From Acanthamoeba sp. SK_2022b (Eukaryota > Discosea > Longamoebia > Acanthamoebidae), in assembly GCA_027943245.1 (NCBI GenBank), contig JANDJZ010000141.1, positions 1 to 64,000 of the forward strand: DNA of 64,000 nucleotides, given 5' to 3'. Below the pieces are notes generated by a model. That model did not search any database and was not told the origin of the DNA. It saw only the letters and a program-made list of their open reading frames with translations. Made by a program: the position numbers and the translations under genes. Within the stretch, counting starts at the first letter, position 1. Each line of letters starts with the position of its first letter. Below, piece by piece: positions 19,903 to 30,078 of the stretch.

Positions 19903-22041
19903 CTAGATGCTTGCCTTCCTCCTCTTGTAGAACCAGAACCCGGCTACGCCTGCCGCTGCTCCCAGAATTGCTACCCCCACAATAACGCCAATGGCGATTC
20001 CGGCGCTCTCTCCGGGAGTGAGGCCGTCGTCACTGCTATCGTCAGGTCCAACCTTGAGCCAGACAACGTCCATGGGGGGCATGTCGAGGGTGACGTAGTC
20101 GGCGCTGAGCGTCATGGAGGCTTCCCCAGTCATCATCTGGATCTCTGTGGCGGTCCGGGGCTTGCCGAACTGGCAGGTCTTCTGCTTGGCGGCGTACGGG
20201 TTGACGGCCAGGATGTAGTCCTTGCCGAGGTGCCTCCAGAACCTCACTCCGCAAGCTCTGCCCTCGTTGACTTCCCTCGCCCACTGCTCAGGGAAGGTGT
20301 AGTTGGGGTGCACGGCCTCGTTGGCCAGGATGATCGGCGAGTAGTCCATCAGCTCAGAGGCGACGCGCTTGACCTTGGCCCACTCCTGGTCGAAGGGGGT
20401 CTTCTTGTTCATCTTCCACAGGCAGTCGAACTCGTAGTAGATGATTCCGTTGGCCCCTCCTACGATCATCTGATAGGTCATCTGCCGTAGCTGCTGCTCC
20501 GTTGGCGGTCGCTCGTTGGTCGCGTTGGGGAGGTAGCAGTTCCAGTCAAAGATCTGTGGGACGTTCCAGAAGGCCCTGTTATTCATGACCAGCGACCGCG
20601 CCTGGTAGGAGACGATGTAGACTGCGTGGAGGTCGTCGTAGTGCTGCACCGGGTAGATGTCGACGCCGGTGGCGTCGTACATCTCCTTGTAGCGATGCAT
20701 CTGCAACCTGTTGTTGATCACAGGGAAGATCACGTGGTCGTAGTCTACCTCGCGGATGGCCAGCGTCTCGGCTCTCAGGTTGTTGATGAAGGACTGGTCG
20801 CTCGACGGCTCGTCGTAGAGGTAGTACCCAAAGAGGCCGGGGCTGTCCTTGACCGTGTCTACGTAGTCGAGGACCTTCTGCACCGACTGGGCCACCACCG
20901 TCGCGTTGGTGGAGGTGGTCGCCATGTGCTGGATGGGCTGGTCGATTACACGAATCCTGTGCTTGCTCCTGTTGTAGATGTAGTCGATCCGGCTCTTGTG
21001 CTGAGCCCAGTTGATCATTAGGTTGAACGGACTGTCTGTGAACAGGTCGATCTGGTCGTCGGTGAGGGTCTCCACGTAGAGACCGAGGGGGAAGAAGGGC
21101 TTGCCGTTGTCGATGAGGCGCAGGTCCTTGTCGACGTATCTCTTGTAGGTTCGCTTCTCCGCCAACTTGTGCATGTTGGTGCTCACCGTCTTGGTGCGGT
21201 TATCGAAGAGTGTGTTGACCACCGTCACGTTAAGCGTGTAGAAGCCCGGCGTCAGCGGCTTGGGATCGAAGGTGAAGGAGGCCACGATGTTCTCGCACCT
21301 CCTCTTGATCGTCCACTCGGTGAGCTCCTTGACGATCACCTGGTCGGTGTTGCGTATGATCGCCGCGGAGATGTTGAGCCAGTCACCCTTCTCGAACGCT
21401 GTGCTCTGGACCGTCAGGTCTGCGATGAGCTCCACAGGCTCGTCGTAGACCTCCTGGCGCCAGGCAGTGATGTCGGCGCTCCTGACCACATCGGTGGTGT
21501 CGATAACCTCCAGCTCCACGTCGTCGATCCAGTACTCACCCGTGCCGCTGTTCAGAGACCAGCCAAACACGTAGTTCTTCTCGGGGAAGAGCATGACGGA
21601 GGGGCAGCTCATCTTGATCCACTGGCCCGAGCAGTCGGCGGTGGCGCTGCCGCACGCCGTCTTATTGTGGTAGCAGTAGACGCCCGTCGTGTAGTCCCGG
21701 CTCTCGAAGAAGAGCAGCAGGTTGGCCGATGGGCTGAAATTTCGGTACTTGTACCAGGCCGTTATGCGGTAGTAGACGCCAAAGACCAGCCCATCTGTCG
21801 GCCCTCTGAACTGATACCAACCGTTGGTGTTGGCCGAGCTCACGTTGCAGTAGACGGAATAGGTTCCCGTGTGCGCTCCTCCAGCCACGGCGGAGCAGAG
21901 CGGGGGAGGCTCCTGTCCCCATCCCGTCCTCTGCAATTCGAACGACGGGTTGACCGCGTAGTTGGTCGCTGCTCTTGTCTCCTGTGCAAGTAGGAGAAGC
22001 GTGAGGCACACGGCCACGGTGATGGTGATGACCGTGCGCAT
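19903..22041 (-). CDS. Membrane-anchored glycosidase-like protein
   Basis: Intronless, 712 residues from the ATG at 22041, chosen because it begins a signal peptide (MRTVITITVAVCLTLLLLAQ). Residues about 25-190 look like a carbohydrate-binding jelly-roll (NYAVNPSFEL, WIDDVELEV). Then comes a beta-sandwich, followed from about 340 by a TIM-barrel-like section: LIDNGKPFFPLGLY, LFGYYLYDEPS, DIYPVQHY, GGANGIIYYEFDCLW. The YLYDEP segment places Asp/Glu where glycoside hydrolases of the GH2/GH-A type carry an acid residue. The C-terminus has a Gly/Ala-rich TM helix and the basic stop-transfer tail FYKRRK, giving a type I membrane topology. The exact GH family and substrate are not identifiable by eye. 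A sequence upstream of 22041 is open in frame but lacks the secretory signal. Confidence 0.75.
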   Translation of the reverse strand: MRTVITITVAVCLTLLLLAQETRAATNYAVNPSFELQRTGWGQEPPPLCSAVAGGAHTGTYSVYCNVSSANTNGWYQFRGPTDGLVFGVYYRITAWYKYRNFSPSANLLLFFESRDYTTGVYCYHNKTACGSATADCSGQWIKMSCPSVMLFPEKNYVFGWSLNSGTGEYWIDDVELEVIDTTDVVRSADITAWRQEVYDEPVELIADLTVQSTAFEKGDWLNISAAIIRNTDQVIVKELTEWTIKRRCENIVASFTFDPKPLTPGFYTLNVTVVNTLFDNRTKTVSTNMHKLAEKRTYKRYVDKDLRLIDNGKPFFPLGLYVETLTDDQIDLFTDSPFNLMINWAQHKSRIDYIYNRSKHRIRVIDQPIQHMATTSTNATVVAQSVQKVLDYVDTVKDSPGLFGYYLYDEPSSDQSFINNLRAETLAIREVDYDHVIFPVINNRLQMHRYKEMYDATGVDIYPVQHYDDLHAVYIVSYQARSLVMNNRAFWNVPQIFDWNCYLPNATNERPPTEQQLRQMTYQMIVGGANGIIYYEFDCLWKMNKKTPFDQEWAKVKRVASELMDYSPIILANEAVHPNYTFPEQWAREVNEGRACGVRFWRHLGKDYILAVNPYAAKQKTCQFGKPRTATEIQMMTGEASMTLSADYVTLDMPPMDVVWLKVGPDDSSDDGLTPGESAGIAIGVIVGVAILGAAAGVAGFWFYKRRKASI

Positions 22042-22571
22042 GCTTGGTTGGCGGTGTTGAAAGATGCAAGGAGGACAGATTTTGCGCACGGGAGCAGACA
22101 GTTGCCCAAAGTGGCTGTCGACACAAAACACGCCAATAGCACGTAGTTGCGGTGTGGACTGGAGACCAATAGGAATTTCCGAACGGGAACCTCCGATCAC
22201 TGGGGCACAAGAGGCCCAACAGTTGCAGTTATTCACCTGACTTGAAGGGCCAATCAAGGAGTAGGAGAAGACGATTATGACAGAATGATGCAATCCCAAC
22301 CATGCTCACTTTTGGTGCTGCTTTCACCTTCTTGGACAGTGATGCATGGTGATCATCATCATTGTATGTTTGTTTCACTTGGCCCACACAGAAGAAGAAA
22401 AACAAACTCAGGTTTGTGGCCATGAAAACCAGGCCAAACCTCTGAGTCCACCTGTTGCTTGTGCTGTGGTGGATCTTGGGGGCTTTAACATCACCATTGT
22501 GCCTCAAACCAATAAAACAGGCTGGCCAACCAGCAAGTAGAAGGGAAGCCTGTTTACCACATACCAAATTC
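22042..22571. other. Intergenic, upstream of the glycosidase-like gene
   Basis: About 530 bases with falling GC content. The part next to 22041 is the presumed promoter. No supported coding region or RNA gene is visible. Confidence 0.4.
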
Positions 22572-22988
22572 TTATGGACAACCGTTTTTTTTTAATATTA
22601 TTATTGGTGTATTGGATGCCTGCTCAGCAGGTCTGGGGTTTGTGCCCTCCAATACACACTGGGTTGGGGGCCATTGTGTTTTTGTTTGTTTGTAGTTTTC
22701 TAGTTGGGAGAGTATTGGGATTTTTGGACCTTTGGTGTTTTTTTCGTGCAGGTTGGTAAACCACATGGGGAGTTTGTCTATGCACCTTTTTCTGTGTGTT
22801 GCAGCTTCTTTTATTATGTTGTGTATTTTTGAGATGAGTTTGTGGCTGTTAGTATGGACTAGGGGGCCTTTATCGCTTAGGGCGTCTAATGGCAACTGTT
22901 GTAAACAGGCAAGGAAATGGACTTTTTCAATTTCTTTGGCTTGTTTTTTTTTTCTTCTTCGCACTGGATGGACACGCCTGATGCTCAC
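22572..22988 (-). CDS. Orphan 138-residue basic ORF in AT-rich DNA
   Basis: The frame is open for 138 codons in sequence of clearly lower GC than nearby genes. The product is Lys/His/Thr-rich (for example KLISKIHNIIKEAATHRKR) without signal peptide, TM segment or known motif. Its codon and residue use differ from host genes. Its 5' end overlaps by 21 bases the proposed start of the DUF6817-like gene on the other strand. It could be a fragment of a transposon or an acquired gene, or a chance opening. Confidence 0.3.
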   Translation of the reverse strand: MSIRRVHPVRRRKKKQAKEIEKVHFLACLQQLPLDALSDKGPLVHTNSHKLISKIHNIIKEAATHRKRCIDKLPMWFTNLHEKNTKGPKIPILSQLENYKQTKTQWPPTQCVLEGTNPRPAEQASNTPIIILKKNGCP

Positions 22989-24208
22989 CCTCTAGAGGAA
23001 CGCTTCCCCCCACACGCAACTTCCGCCGAACCTCACCTCGTTGAGCGCTACTTCAAGAATAGGGCTATACAGTTGCTGTCCAGTGGTACAGCCACTGGCC
23101 CTCAGGTCGTATCAATATCAGCTCGCATGCTGAGTTCAGTGGCGTCTGGTCAGGGTGGAGGTTCACGGGCTCATATGAGCGCTTGGAGTGGGGCGCCGTG
23201 ACATCGGCTGTCCACGAGGACGACCCGACCAAGGTTTACCATTCGGCCTACATATATGCCGATAAGCGGTGCGTAGTTAGAGCCCCCCCCCCCAAAGAGC
23301 GATTAAGGGCCAGGTTTGCCAGAGTCGACTGAACCGTGCGCAGCGCGCAAGGTGTGTTCACGGGCTGGGTCAAGGCCCATCCCGACTACGCTATCGTGAC
23401 CACGCCCGACTGCGAGCTGGAGGCCTTCCTGACCAAGCACCACATCCCCTACGCCGTGGCGCGCAAGCCGCAGTTCGAGGAGTACGACATGGTGGAACGG
23501 TTCTACGGCAACAAGGTGACCCGCCGCAGCGGTACGCGTCACCGTCCCCACGCTTGTGTATCCCCAGTTAGTTGGCGATCCAAACGTAAACATCACACAC
23601 AGGCGTGCACTTGATCAACCACATCGACGAGGGCCTCTACATCCTGAAGCGGATCGGAGCAAGCGAGTGGGCCAAGCGGGCCTACGCCATTCATCCCATC
23701 CTGCAAGGCGACCCCGACTTGGCGGCCTTCTGGGCTTCTGACCAGGTGATGCTCGCCCGCGTTATCATTAGTATTATTTTTACAAAATATTTATTTTATT
23801 TTTGTGTACATTTGAAGGTGGACGCCATGGACCGCAAGGTGTTGCTGCTGGGCATGGAGTACAGGAGCACGGCCAACAACTACCTCTCGTTCAAATCGGC
23901 CGACGAACCGATACAGCTGTCCCCCATCGCCGACGTAAACGACATGCTCATCGCCGACAAGGTGCAGAACCGCAAGGACTTTGAGATCTACCACAAGGGT
24001 GCCCCTCCCCTCCCCGTCAGCTTCTTCATGTCAAAAAGAAACTGACGGTCCTCGTCTGATGCACACAGGGACGCACCCAAGATCCGACCGCTTGGCCGAA
24101 TACTTTGGGCAGTGGCTCAGGGTGCTGGGCATATCGGAGGAGAAGTACCAGGCCCTTCGGCAAGAGATCATGGACCTCACCACCCTTCCCTCCCCCTCGA
24201 ATCCTTAG
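22968..24208 (+). CDS. DUF6817-like protein (5' end unresolved)
   Basis: Supported exons: 23084-23268, 23344-23531, 23603-23745, 23818-23998, 24069-24208, all phase-consistent. They read WYSHWPSGRINISSH, then FTGSYERLEWGAV, FTGWVKAHPDYAIV, and a C-terminal helical domain containing SGVHLINHIDEGLYIL and WAKRAYAIHPIL, ending at TAG. That domain resembles DUF6817, a bacterial and eukaryotic family with HD-like spaced histidines; the assignment is by pattern only. The first 110 residues look like a small beta barrel. The upstream frame from ATG 22968 (MDTPDAHPLEERF...LVERYFKN) appears to belong, but it is one base out of frame with the next exon and no good donor lies between, so either a sequencing error, a noncanonical intron or a different first exon is needed. 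Confidence 0.55.
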
Positions 24209-24593
24209 TGGACGAGCGCATAGCGCCCAACTCCGTATCCTAGGACACCATTGTGTCATAGCCCAGCAACTCGAAATCCAACGAATTACTGTTGCTCCAG
24301 GCACCACAAAAGGAGGGTGGGAGCCACCAGTTCGCGCTATTGTTCATGTTCTCTGACGAAGGGCTCTCGGCCGACTAGTGATTTTTCCTGGCCTGCAAAA
24401 AAACTGCGTCATCATCGAGCCACGTCGCGTGGAATGGCCAGTCCTCTTTCCACAACACAGACCTCGCAAGGTATCCCTCCTGTCCTCCCCTTCATTCTTC
24501 GCTGCCCCCCCCCCCAAACCACGCGCATTCCAAAACTAAGCGACTTTGGGTAGGCGGAGACAACCCCTCGCCGCCTTCTTCTCGCACTCGCAG

Positions 24594-26046
24594 GCTCTGG
24601 TCTCGCCTCTCTCTGCGCCGTTCGTTCACGGCAACCTCGCTTGCCTCTCAGCTCCAGGAGGAGGAAGAGAAAGAACTCCGAAACGGAAACGGAAACGAAA
24701 ACAACGAGGCCTCCGCCGCATCCCCCCTCTCCCCCACCTCTTCCTCCACTCCTTCACACACCTCCTCCGCTCCTGTGATGGCCACACGCCGCCGGGCCCA
24801 CACCGCCGTCGAAGCATCGGGCGCCTCGGTCTCTCCGTCTGCTGCTCCCTGTTTGGCCGGACCGCTGCCGCTTCCATCGCCGTCACCATCGCCGTCGTCC
24901 CAAACACAGGCGGACTTGGGGTCCTCCAAGTCCTCCGCCACCTTAAGAAGGCGCAAGGGCAAGGCTGCCTGCCCTGACCAGGTGGCACGACGCAAATCCA
25001 CAACCGCGCCCGAGTCGGAAGAGAAGCCCCTGGCGAAGGAAGTACTGGCCGATCTGCTCAGCTTCCTCAGCTCGTCGGGCCCATCTACCCCGTCCGCGCC
25101 TTCGGGGCCCTCCGCAGCGCTTACAGGGCCCACCGAGTCGTCGCCGTCGACGCTCTCGAACAAGCCCTCCTCGCCCAATTCGAGAGCCGAGTTGGCGCCC
25201 ACGCCAGCACATCAGCAAGGCGCAGCCACACCACAGAAAGGCGTGACGGAGAAGCAGAAGCAAAAGAAAGAAAAAGCGAAAACGAAGAAGAGCGAACAGG
25301 AGAGCGAAAGCGATGGGAAAAAGAGGAGCCCTCTCCAGAAGAGATCTAGCGAGAAGGCGGCAGCAAGGGCCACGAAGCACGCGGCGGCCGAGACGCCCAG
25401 CCTGCCCGATCGGATCTCCATGGCCGCGCTACTCGAAAAGGAACGGCTCGAGTGGGAGCAGGAGCTGCGCATGCGCCCGGCCGACAGCAAGGGCGCTCCA
25501 TTGGCGTCATTGTCATCGGACCACGCATCCATATCGGCAGTCCCCAACAAGTTGAAGAAGGAGCGACGACTCTCGCTCACCCTGCGAAGAAGCTTTGGCT
25601 TGCGGTCGCCCCTCGATGCCTCCTCTTCGTCAACTCCATCTGAGCCCGCGCGATCAGTGCCCAGTAGGCCTCTCTTCGCCAACCAATCATCATATCTCGC
25701 GTTTTGAAGACAGCTCACTCTCGCGGCGTGTGCGTGCGGGTGCAGCGACGCAACCGCAGGACGCGTTCTTTGTCGAGAACGGGAACGGCAACTCAATGGC
25801 TGCGGCGGCTGCCGTGGCGGCAGCTGAGCAGCGCGTGCACAGCACAAACGCTACGCTGCGATCAAAGACGCTTCGAGTACGACTCCGGAGCTCCCCGTTT
25901 GTCAAGTATTATTGTTCTCAACGTGCGCTGTCCCTGTGCTGTGGCAGATGTCGAAGCGGGAGGCGCGGATGACGTGGAGCCCGGACAAAATGGCGGCTGA
26001 GATGTCAGCGCGAGACATCAACGGCTCTCCCGTCAAGTTTGCCTAA
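24594..26046 (+). CDS. Ser/Pro/Lys-rich low-complexity protein
   Basis: Coding sequence is open from about 24594, after a good CAG acceptor; an in-frame ATG lies at 24778, and a first exon upstream is possible (an ATG at 24434 is followed by a donor, but phases do not match). The exon runs to 25663; exons 25746-25876 and 25948-26046 follow in phase. The product is rich in Ser, Pro, Ala and Lys, with an acidic start (QEEEEKELRNGNGN), a Lys/Glu helix (about EKQKQKKEKAKTKK) and a predicted helix MAALLEKERLEWEQELRM. The C-terminus has MTWSPDKMAAEMSARDINGS. There is no known domain. It could be a disordered nuclear or cytoskeletal regulator; function unknown. Confidence 0.55.
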
Positions 26047-26123
26047 CACAACCAGTCGCGCTTGCTCTCTTTCTTCTCTCTTTCTATCAAATTGAGCATG
26101 TAACAGTAGCGCGCTAATGTGGC

Positions 26124-26949
26124 CTAATGACCGCGACCGCGACCGCCGTGGGAGGCCTTGCCGCCCATGCTCTGGATGCGGTGCTTGGTCTCTTCATCCA
26201 TGCTCGCGAAGCCCTGCTTCCCGTGTAGGCGCTCGTGGTCGTCGCGTTCCGCGTCCTCCGACTCGGCACCGTGGCTGCCGGCGGGCCGGCCGGCGTCACG
26301 CGAGGCCTTGCCGCCCATGCTCTGGATGCGGTGCTTGGTCTCTTCGTCCATGCTCGCGAAGCCCTGCTTCCCGTAGCCGTGGCCTTGATTGTGCTCGTCG
26401 TGGTCCTGACGCGGGGAGTGACCGCCGTGGGAGGCCTTGCCGCCCATGCTCTGGATGCGATGCTTGGTCGCTTCATCCATGCTGGCGAAGCCTTGCTTCC
26501 CGTGGCCGTGCTCGGCGCCAGTGGTGCTTTCATAGTGCGCCCCGCGGCCGCCATGCGAGGCCTTGCCGCCCATGCTCTGGATGCGGTGCTTGGTTGCTTC
26601 GTCCATGCTCGCAAAGCCCTGCTTCCCGTGCTCCTCTCCATGGAGGTGGAGGGCGTCTTCGTCTTGCCTGTGGGCCTTTCCCCCGTGGGAGGCCTTGCCT
26701 CCCTTGGAGGCGATCTCGCGCTGCTTTTCGGGATCCATCGAGGCGAAGCCTGTGTTGTTGCATTCAGGCCAAGGTCAATGAGCAACCATGCACGCGGACG
26801 TACAAGCCCGCATGTGGGTCGTGGCGCGTACCGCGGTCGCTGGTGGCAAAGGAACGGCTTGCGAGCGTGCACGAAGCTGCCCGGTGGAATGAATGGAGCA
26901 CGAGCGATGGCCTGGGCCCTCGGCGGGCAAAGTGTCTGGCCTTCCGCAT
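26124..26949 (-). CDS. KGG-repeat stress protein with predicted mitochondrial presequence
   Basis: Exon 1 (26949-26832) and exon 2 (26749-26124) join in phase 1 to give 247 residues. Exon 1 encodes MRKARHFARRGPRPS and further Arg/Ser-rich, acid-free sequence ending SRSFATSDRG, a classical mitochondrial targeting peptide pattern. Exon 2 holds five units of the form GFASMDEETKHRIQSMGGKAS(H/R); the first is GFASMDPEKQREIASKGGKAS. This is the KGG/GsiB/con-10 stress-protein motif found in bacterial and fungal desiccation proteins. The last four units are about 100-170 bases apart and nearly identical, so they arose by recent duplication. Without exon 1 an ATG at 26738 would still give a 204-residue cytosolic form. 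A protective role in mitochondria during encystment or drying is inference. Confidence 0.75.
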
Positions 26950-27231
26950 GGCAGTGGATGGTGTGGCTGTAGATAGAATAGTGTGGTGAGCTTGCTCCAC
27001 AACTAAAGGCTAGATAGAGAAGCCGGGGACACCGGAATGATCGATCCAGCTTGCCCTGTCGCGTACCAGAAACTTGCACCAAGATTCCGTGAAGGAAGCT
27101 CCTTTTTCCACATTTTCCGTCCCTTATTTCTTTGTTGCTTAAATAGCTCCTATTGGTTGACAAAATGCCCGATAATAAACTGAAACCACGGGGAACAGAT
27201 AGCCACTAACTCTGCAACTACAAGCGCTCTT
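26950..27231. other. Divergent spacer
   Basis: This 280-base AT-moderate spacer separates the starts of the KGG gene (minus) and the coiled-coil gene (plus) and should contain both promoters. No further gene is visible. Confidence 0.4.
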
Positions 27232-29112
27232 ATGGAAGTGCCAACGGTCCCAGAGGGGTACACGGGGCGGGAAGAAGGTCCTTACCTTCGCCGCTTGCTT
27301 TGTGACACACTATTTTTCATTTTCATAATTATTTACAATTCGTTTGTTCCCCTTGCCCAACGCGGGCCACAAAGGCCTCACTCCCCGGAATGAGTCGCGA
27401 CCGCGGGAGCGGCTGGAGAAGGAGGTGCGCGCGATGCACGATCAGTACTCCCAGCTCAAGGCCCTCCTAGACTCCGAACGCAAGGCTCGCGCCGAACAGG
27501 CATTCTCTCTCAGCTCCCACGCCTGAGTGCTGCGTTGCGCTTAGACGCTCACCCACTCACGTTGCACTTTAGGAGAAGGCACGAGCAGCGGCCGAGAACG
27601 AACTAAAGGAGGTTCGCTCGGCATTTGAAGGTGCGCGTCCTCGTGTTCGTTCCAAATTCGCTGCAGGCTCAGCGGCGTTGATTTTTAAACTTATTCACTA
27701 CTTTTAATATATATATCTATGTAAAGGCACGGTGTGGACGAAGGTGGGGCTCGAGGAGGAAGTGAAGAAGGTGGAGAAGGAGACGCTCTTCCTCAAGAAG
27801 ATGCTCGACGCGCTAACCTCCACCATCAACTCGGACGCAATCGCAGAGAATGCAGAGAGCCTGGAGTCTCAGGTACGCTTTCGCAAACATAGTGCTGTAA
27901 AGGGGTGTGGGCACTAACCCACCCGCACACGCTCAGTCGACAACAAAAGTCGAAGAGCGAGAATACCTCGCTCGAGTGTTGAAGCGCCTGGAGGACCAGA
28001 CGCGAGTGATGCGCAGCACGCTCGACCTCCACGCGCAGGGCAAGGCGGACGACTGCGCTGATCCCGAAAGCAAGCGGTGCGTCATCAACTGCATCACTGC
28101 ACGAGCCTCGTGAACCAACCGAACTTGTTGTGGCTCTCCCTGTGGTCTACGCCACACCAGGAATCAGTCAGGGAGAAAGCCAAGGGCGCGAGGCAATGTT
28201 GAGCAGGCGATCATGGAGCTCGAGGACGAGGTCGAATCGCTCAAGGCACAGATCAAGCGAGAAGCCAAGGACCGCGAGCAGCAGGAGTGGCTCGTTGAAA
28301 TCGAAATCAACGATCTCAGCAAAAGGCATCACACTCTTTCCTCGTCGCTTTTCGTTCTTTTTTTATTTTATTCTTTTTTCTGCATTTTTTGACCCCTTCG
28401 CTTCCCCCCCCCCGATCCACAAACAGGCTCGCGTTAGAGATCGCCGCGCGGGAGAAGGCGCTCACGCTGATCGACCAGGCCGCCGCGCACCGGAAGAAGA
28501 TCGTTCAGGAGCTCGAAGCCCTCAAGAGCCGGACGTCGGCGTCTCCGGTGCCGTCCGCGCTCTGTGCCTCGCGCCCATTTCACTGACTAACACGATGCTT
28601 GGGATCGACGTTTGGGTGATGACAGGGCGGCTTGAGGGAGAGCAAGGAGGGCGGACGGATGGATTTCAGGAAGTCGTTCCACCCGGCGGCATTCCATCGA
28701 ACCCAGAGCAACATGGCCATCGAGGAGAAGAAGGACGATGAATCGCAGCCGAGCGGCAGCGCTCACTCGACCTCCTTTTCGCCCATCAGAGAGGGCTCGC
28801 CGTACGTTCCTCCATTTGATCGCCGCACTAAATGTTGATGATTATTTTTCAATAAATAACAAATCTCTTGCAACGTGACTGACATTAATTTGATGCCTGC
28901 AGTCTGTTGATGAGCGGCGAGCTGGCATTCAGAGGAGATCGTGGCGATGGTTTGGCAAACCGCTCGGTACGCCACAGGACGACTGTGCACACACGTACAC
29001 CACGCGTGGATACCTCATTCTTATTACCTGTCCAGGTGAAAGTCACGGGTCAACGGGAGAGTCTTACCGGAAGCATCTCGCCCAGCCTTTCCCTATCTGA
29101 GCCGCGGGTCAG

Positions 29113-29144
<32 letters not shown>

Positions 29145-29574
29145 ATCTGTGTGTACGTGCGGGGCGATCGCCCTCACCGACTACTGCAGTGCTTTCCTAA
29201 CCTTTCCTCCTTTGCTTTCACACAGGATTCTGACGTCGAAGCCAACGACCATCCTTTCGCTCGCCACGTACAAGGTACACACGCACGCATAATGCACGCA
29301 TCACGCAAGAGTCGGGCGCCTTGACACATGTGCATGGATAGACCTACGAAATAAGGTGGACGAGGTGTGGGAAGCGGTGACGGAGGAGGGGGACAATAGC
29401 CGCAGCTTGGAGAAGGAGCTGAGGGAGATGCAAAAGGCCGTAGAGGAGGAGAGGGAGGAACGGCGCCAGTTGGCGCAGGTCATGGCCGAGGAGCGCGGGA
29501 GGAGGGAGGAGCTCGAGCGCAAGCTCACCCGGCTCCTCGAACTGCAGCAAAGATCTAGCCCGGCACAGGAGTGA
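27232..29574 (+). CDS. Multi-exon coiled-coil protein
   Basis: About a dozen small exons join in phase from ATG 27232 (MEVPTVPEGYTGREE) to TGA 29574. Segments include RLEKEVRAMHDQYSQLKALL, GLEEEVKKVEKETLFLKKML, VEEREYLARVLKRLEDQTRV, VEQAIMELEDEVESLKAQIK and the C-terminal VDEVWEAVTEEGDNSRSLEK followed by an Arg/Glu-rich helix. Heptad spacing of Leu, Ile and Val with Glu/Lys flanks predicts extended coiled coils. A Ser-rich break (about 28690-29110) separates two coiled-coil halves. No membrane segment, kinase or motor domain is present. A structural or scaffolding role is likely; the family is not recognised. At least one junction (after RKARAEQ, near 27496) seems to use a GC donor. Confidence 0.65.
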
Positions 29575-30078
29575 GAGCGTGCACACAGGACGGGCATCCT
29601 GGCGTTACACAGTAATAAACAAGCACACGTAAACCGCCACGTTAAAATCAAGAGCCAAGGGAAATGAATGGAAAATAATTTTCGTTCTACGCTTTTTCCG
29701 TTACGGCGCCGTAAAACGGCGGAGTTTCTTTGGGGAGGTTGTACTCGGCCGGAGGCAGGAATTCATCTTCAGCTCTGCTCCTCTCTGATCTCTTGGCATC
29801 AGCATTCAAGGCCGCTGATTCAAAACCTCTACCTTGCTCCTTAACTTCGAAACATAAGTACGTGAGGCCGTCGTCTTCTTTTCTGCGAACAGGACAAATT
29901 TCTCTTTGTGGGAGATTAAGCTCGTGTTAGGCATCGCGAGCGTTGTTTGTTGGTTCTTTATTACGTTGCCTTGCATTTTGGTCCCGCATGGGACAAAATT
30001 CAAAATACTCACCATCTTAATCAATAGATAGTGATGGTTAATTAAATTTAAATCCTTCATCTATCATGAACAGGAAAA
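29575..30078. other. Intergenic between coiled-coil gene and DBP3
   Basis: No supported gene in about 500 bases. The last 120 bases are AT-rich and should be the DBP3 promoter and leader; the sequence TTAATTAAATTTAAA lies about 40 bases before the ATG. Confidence 0.4.
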
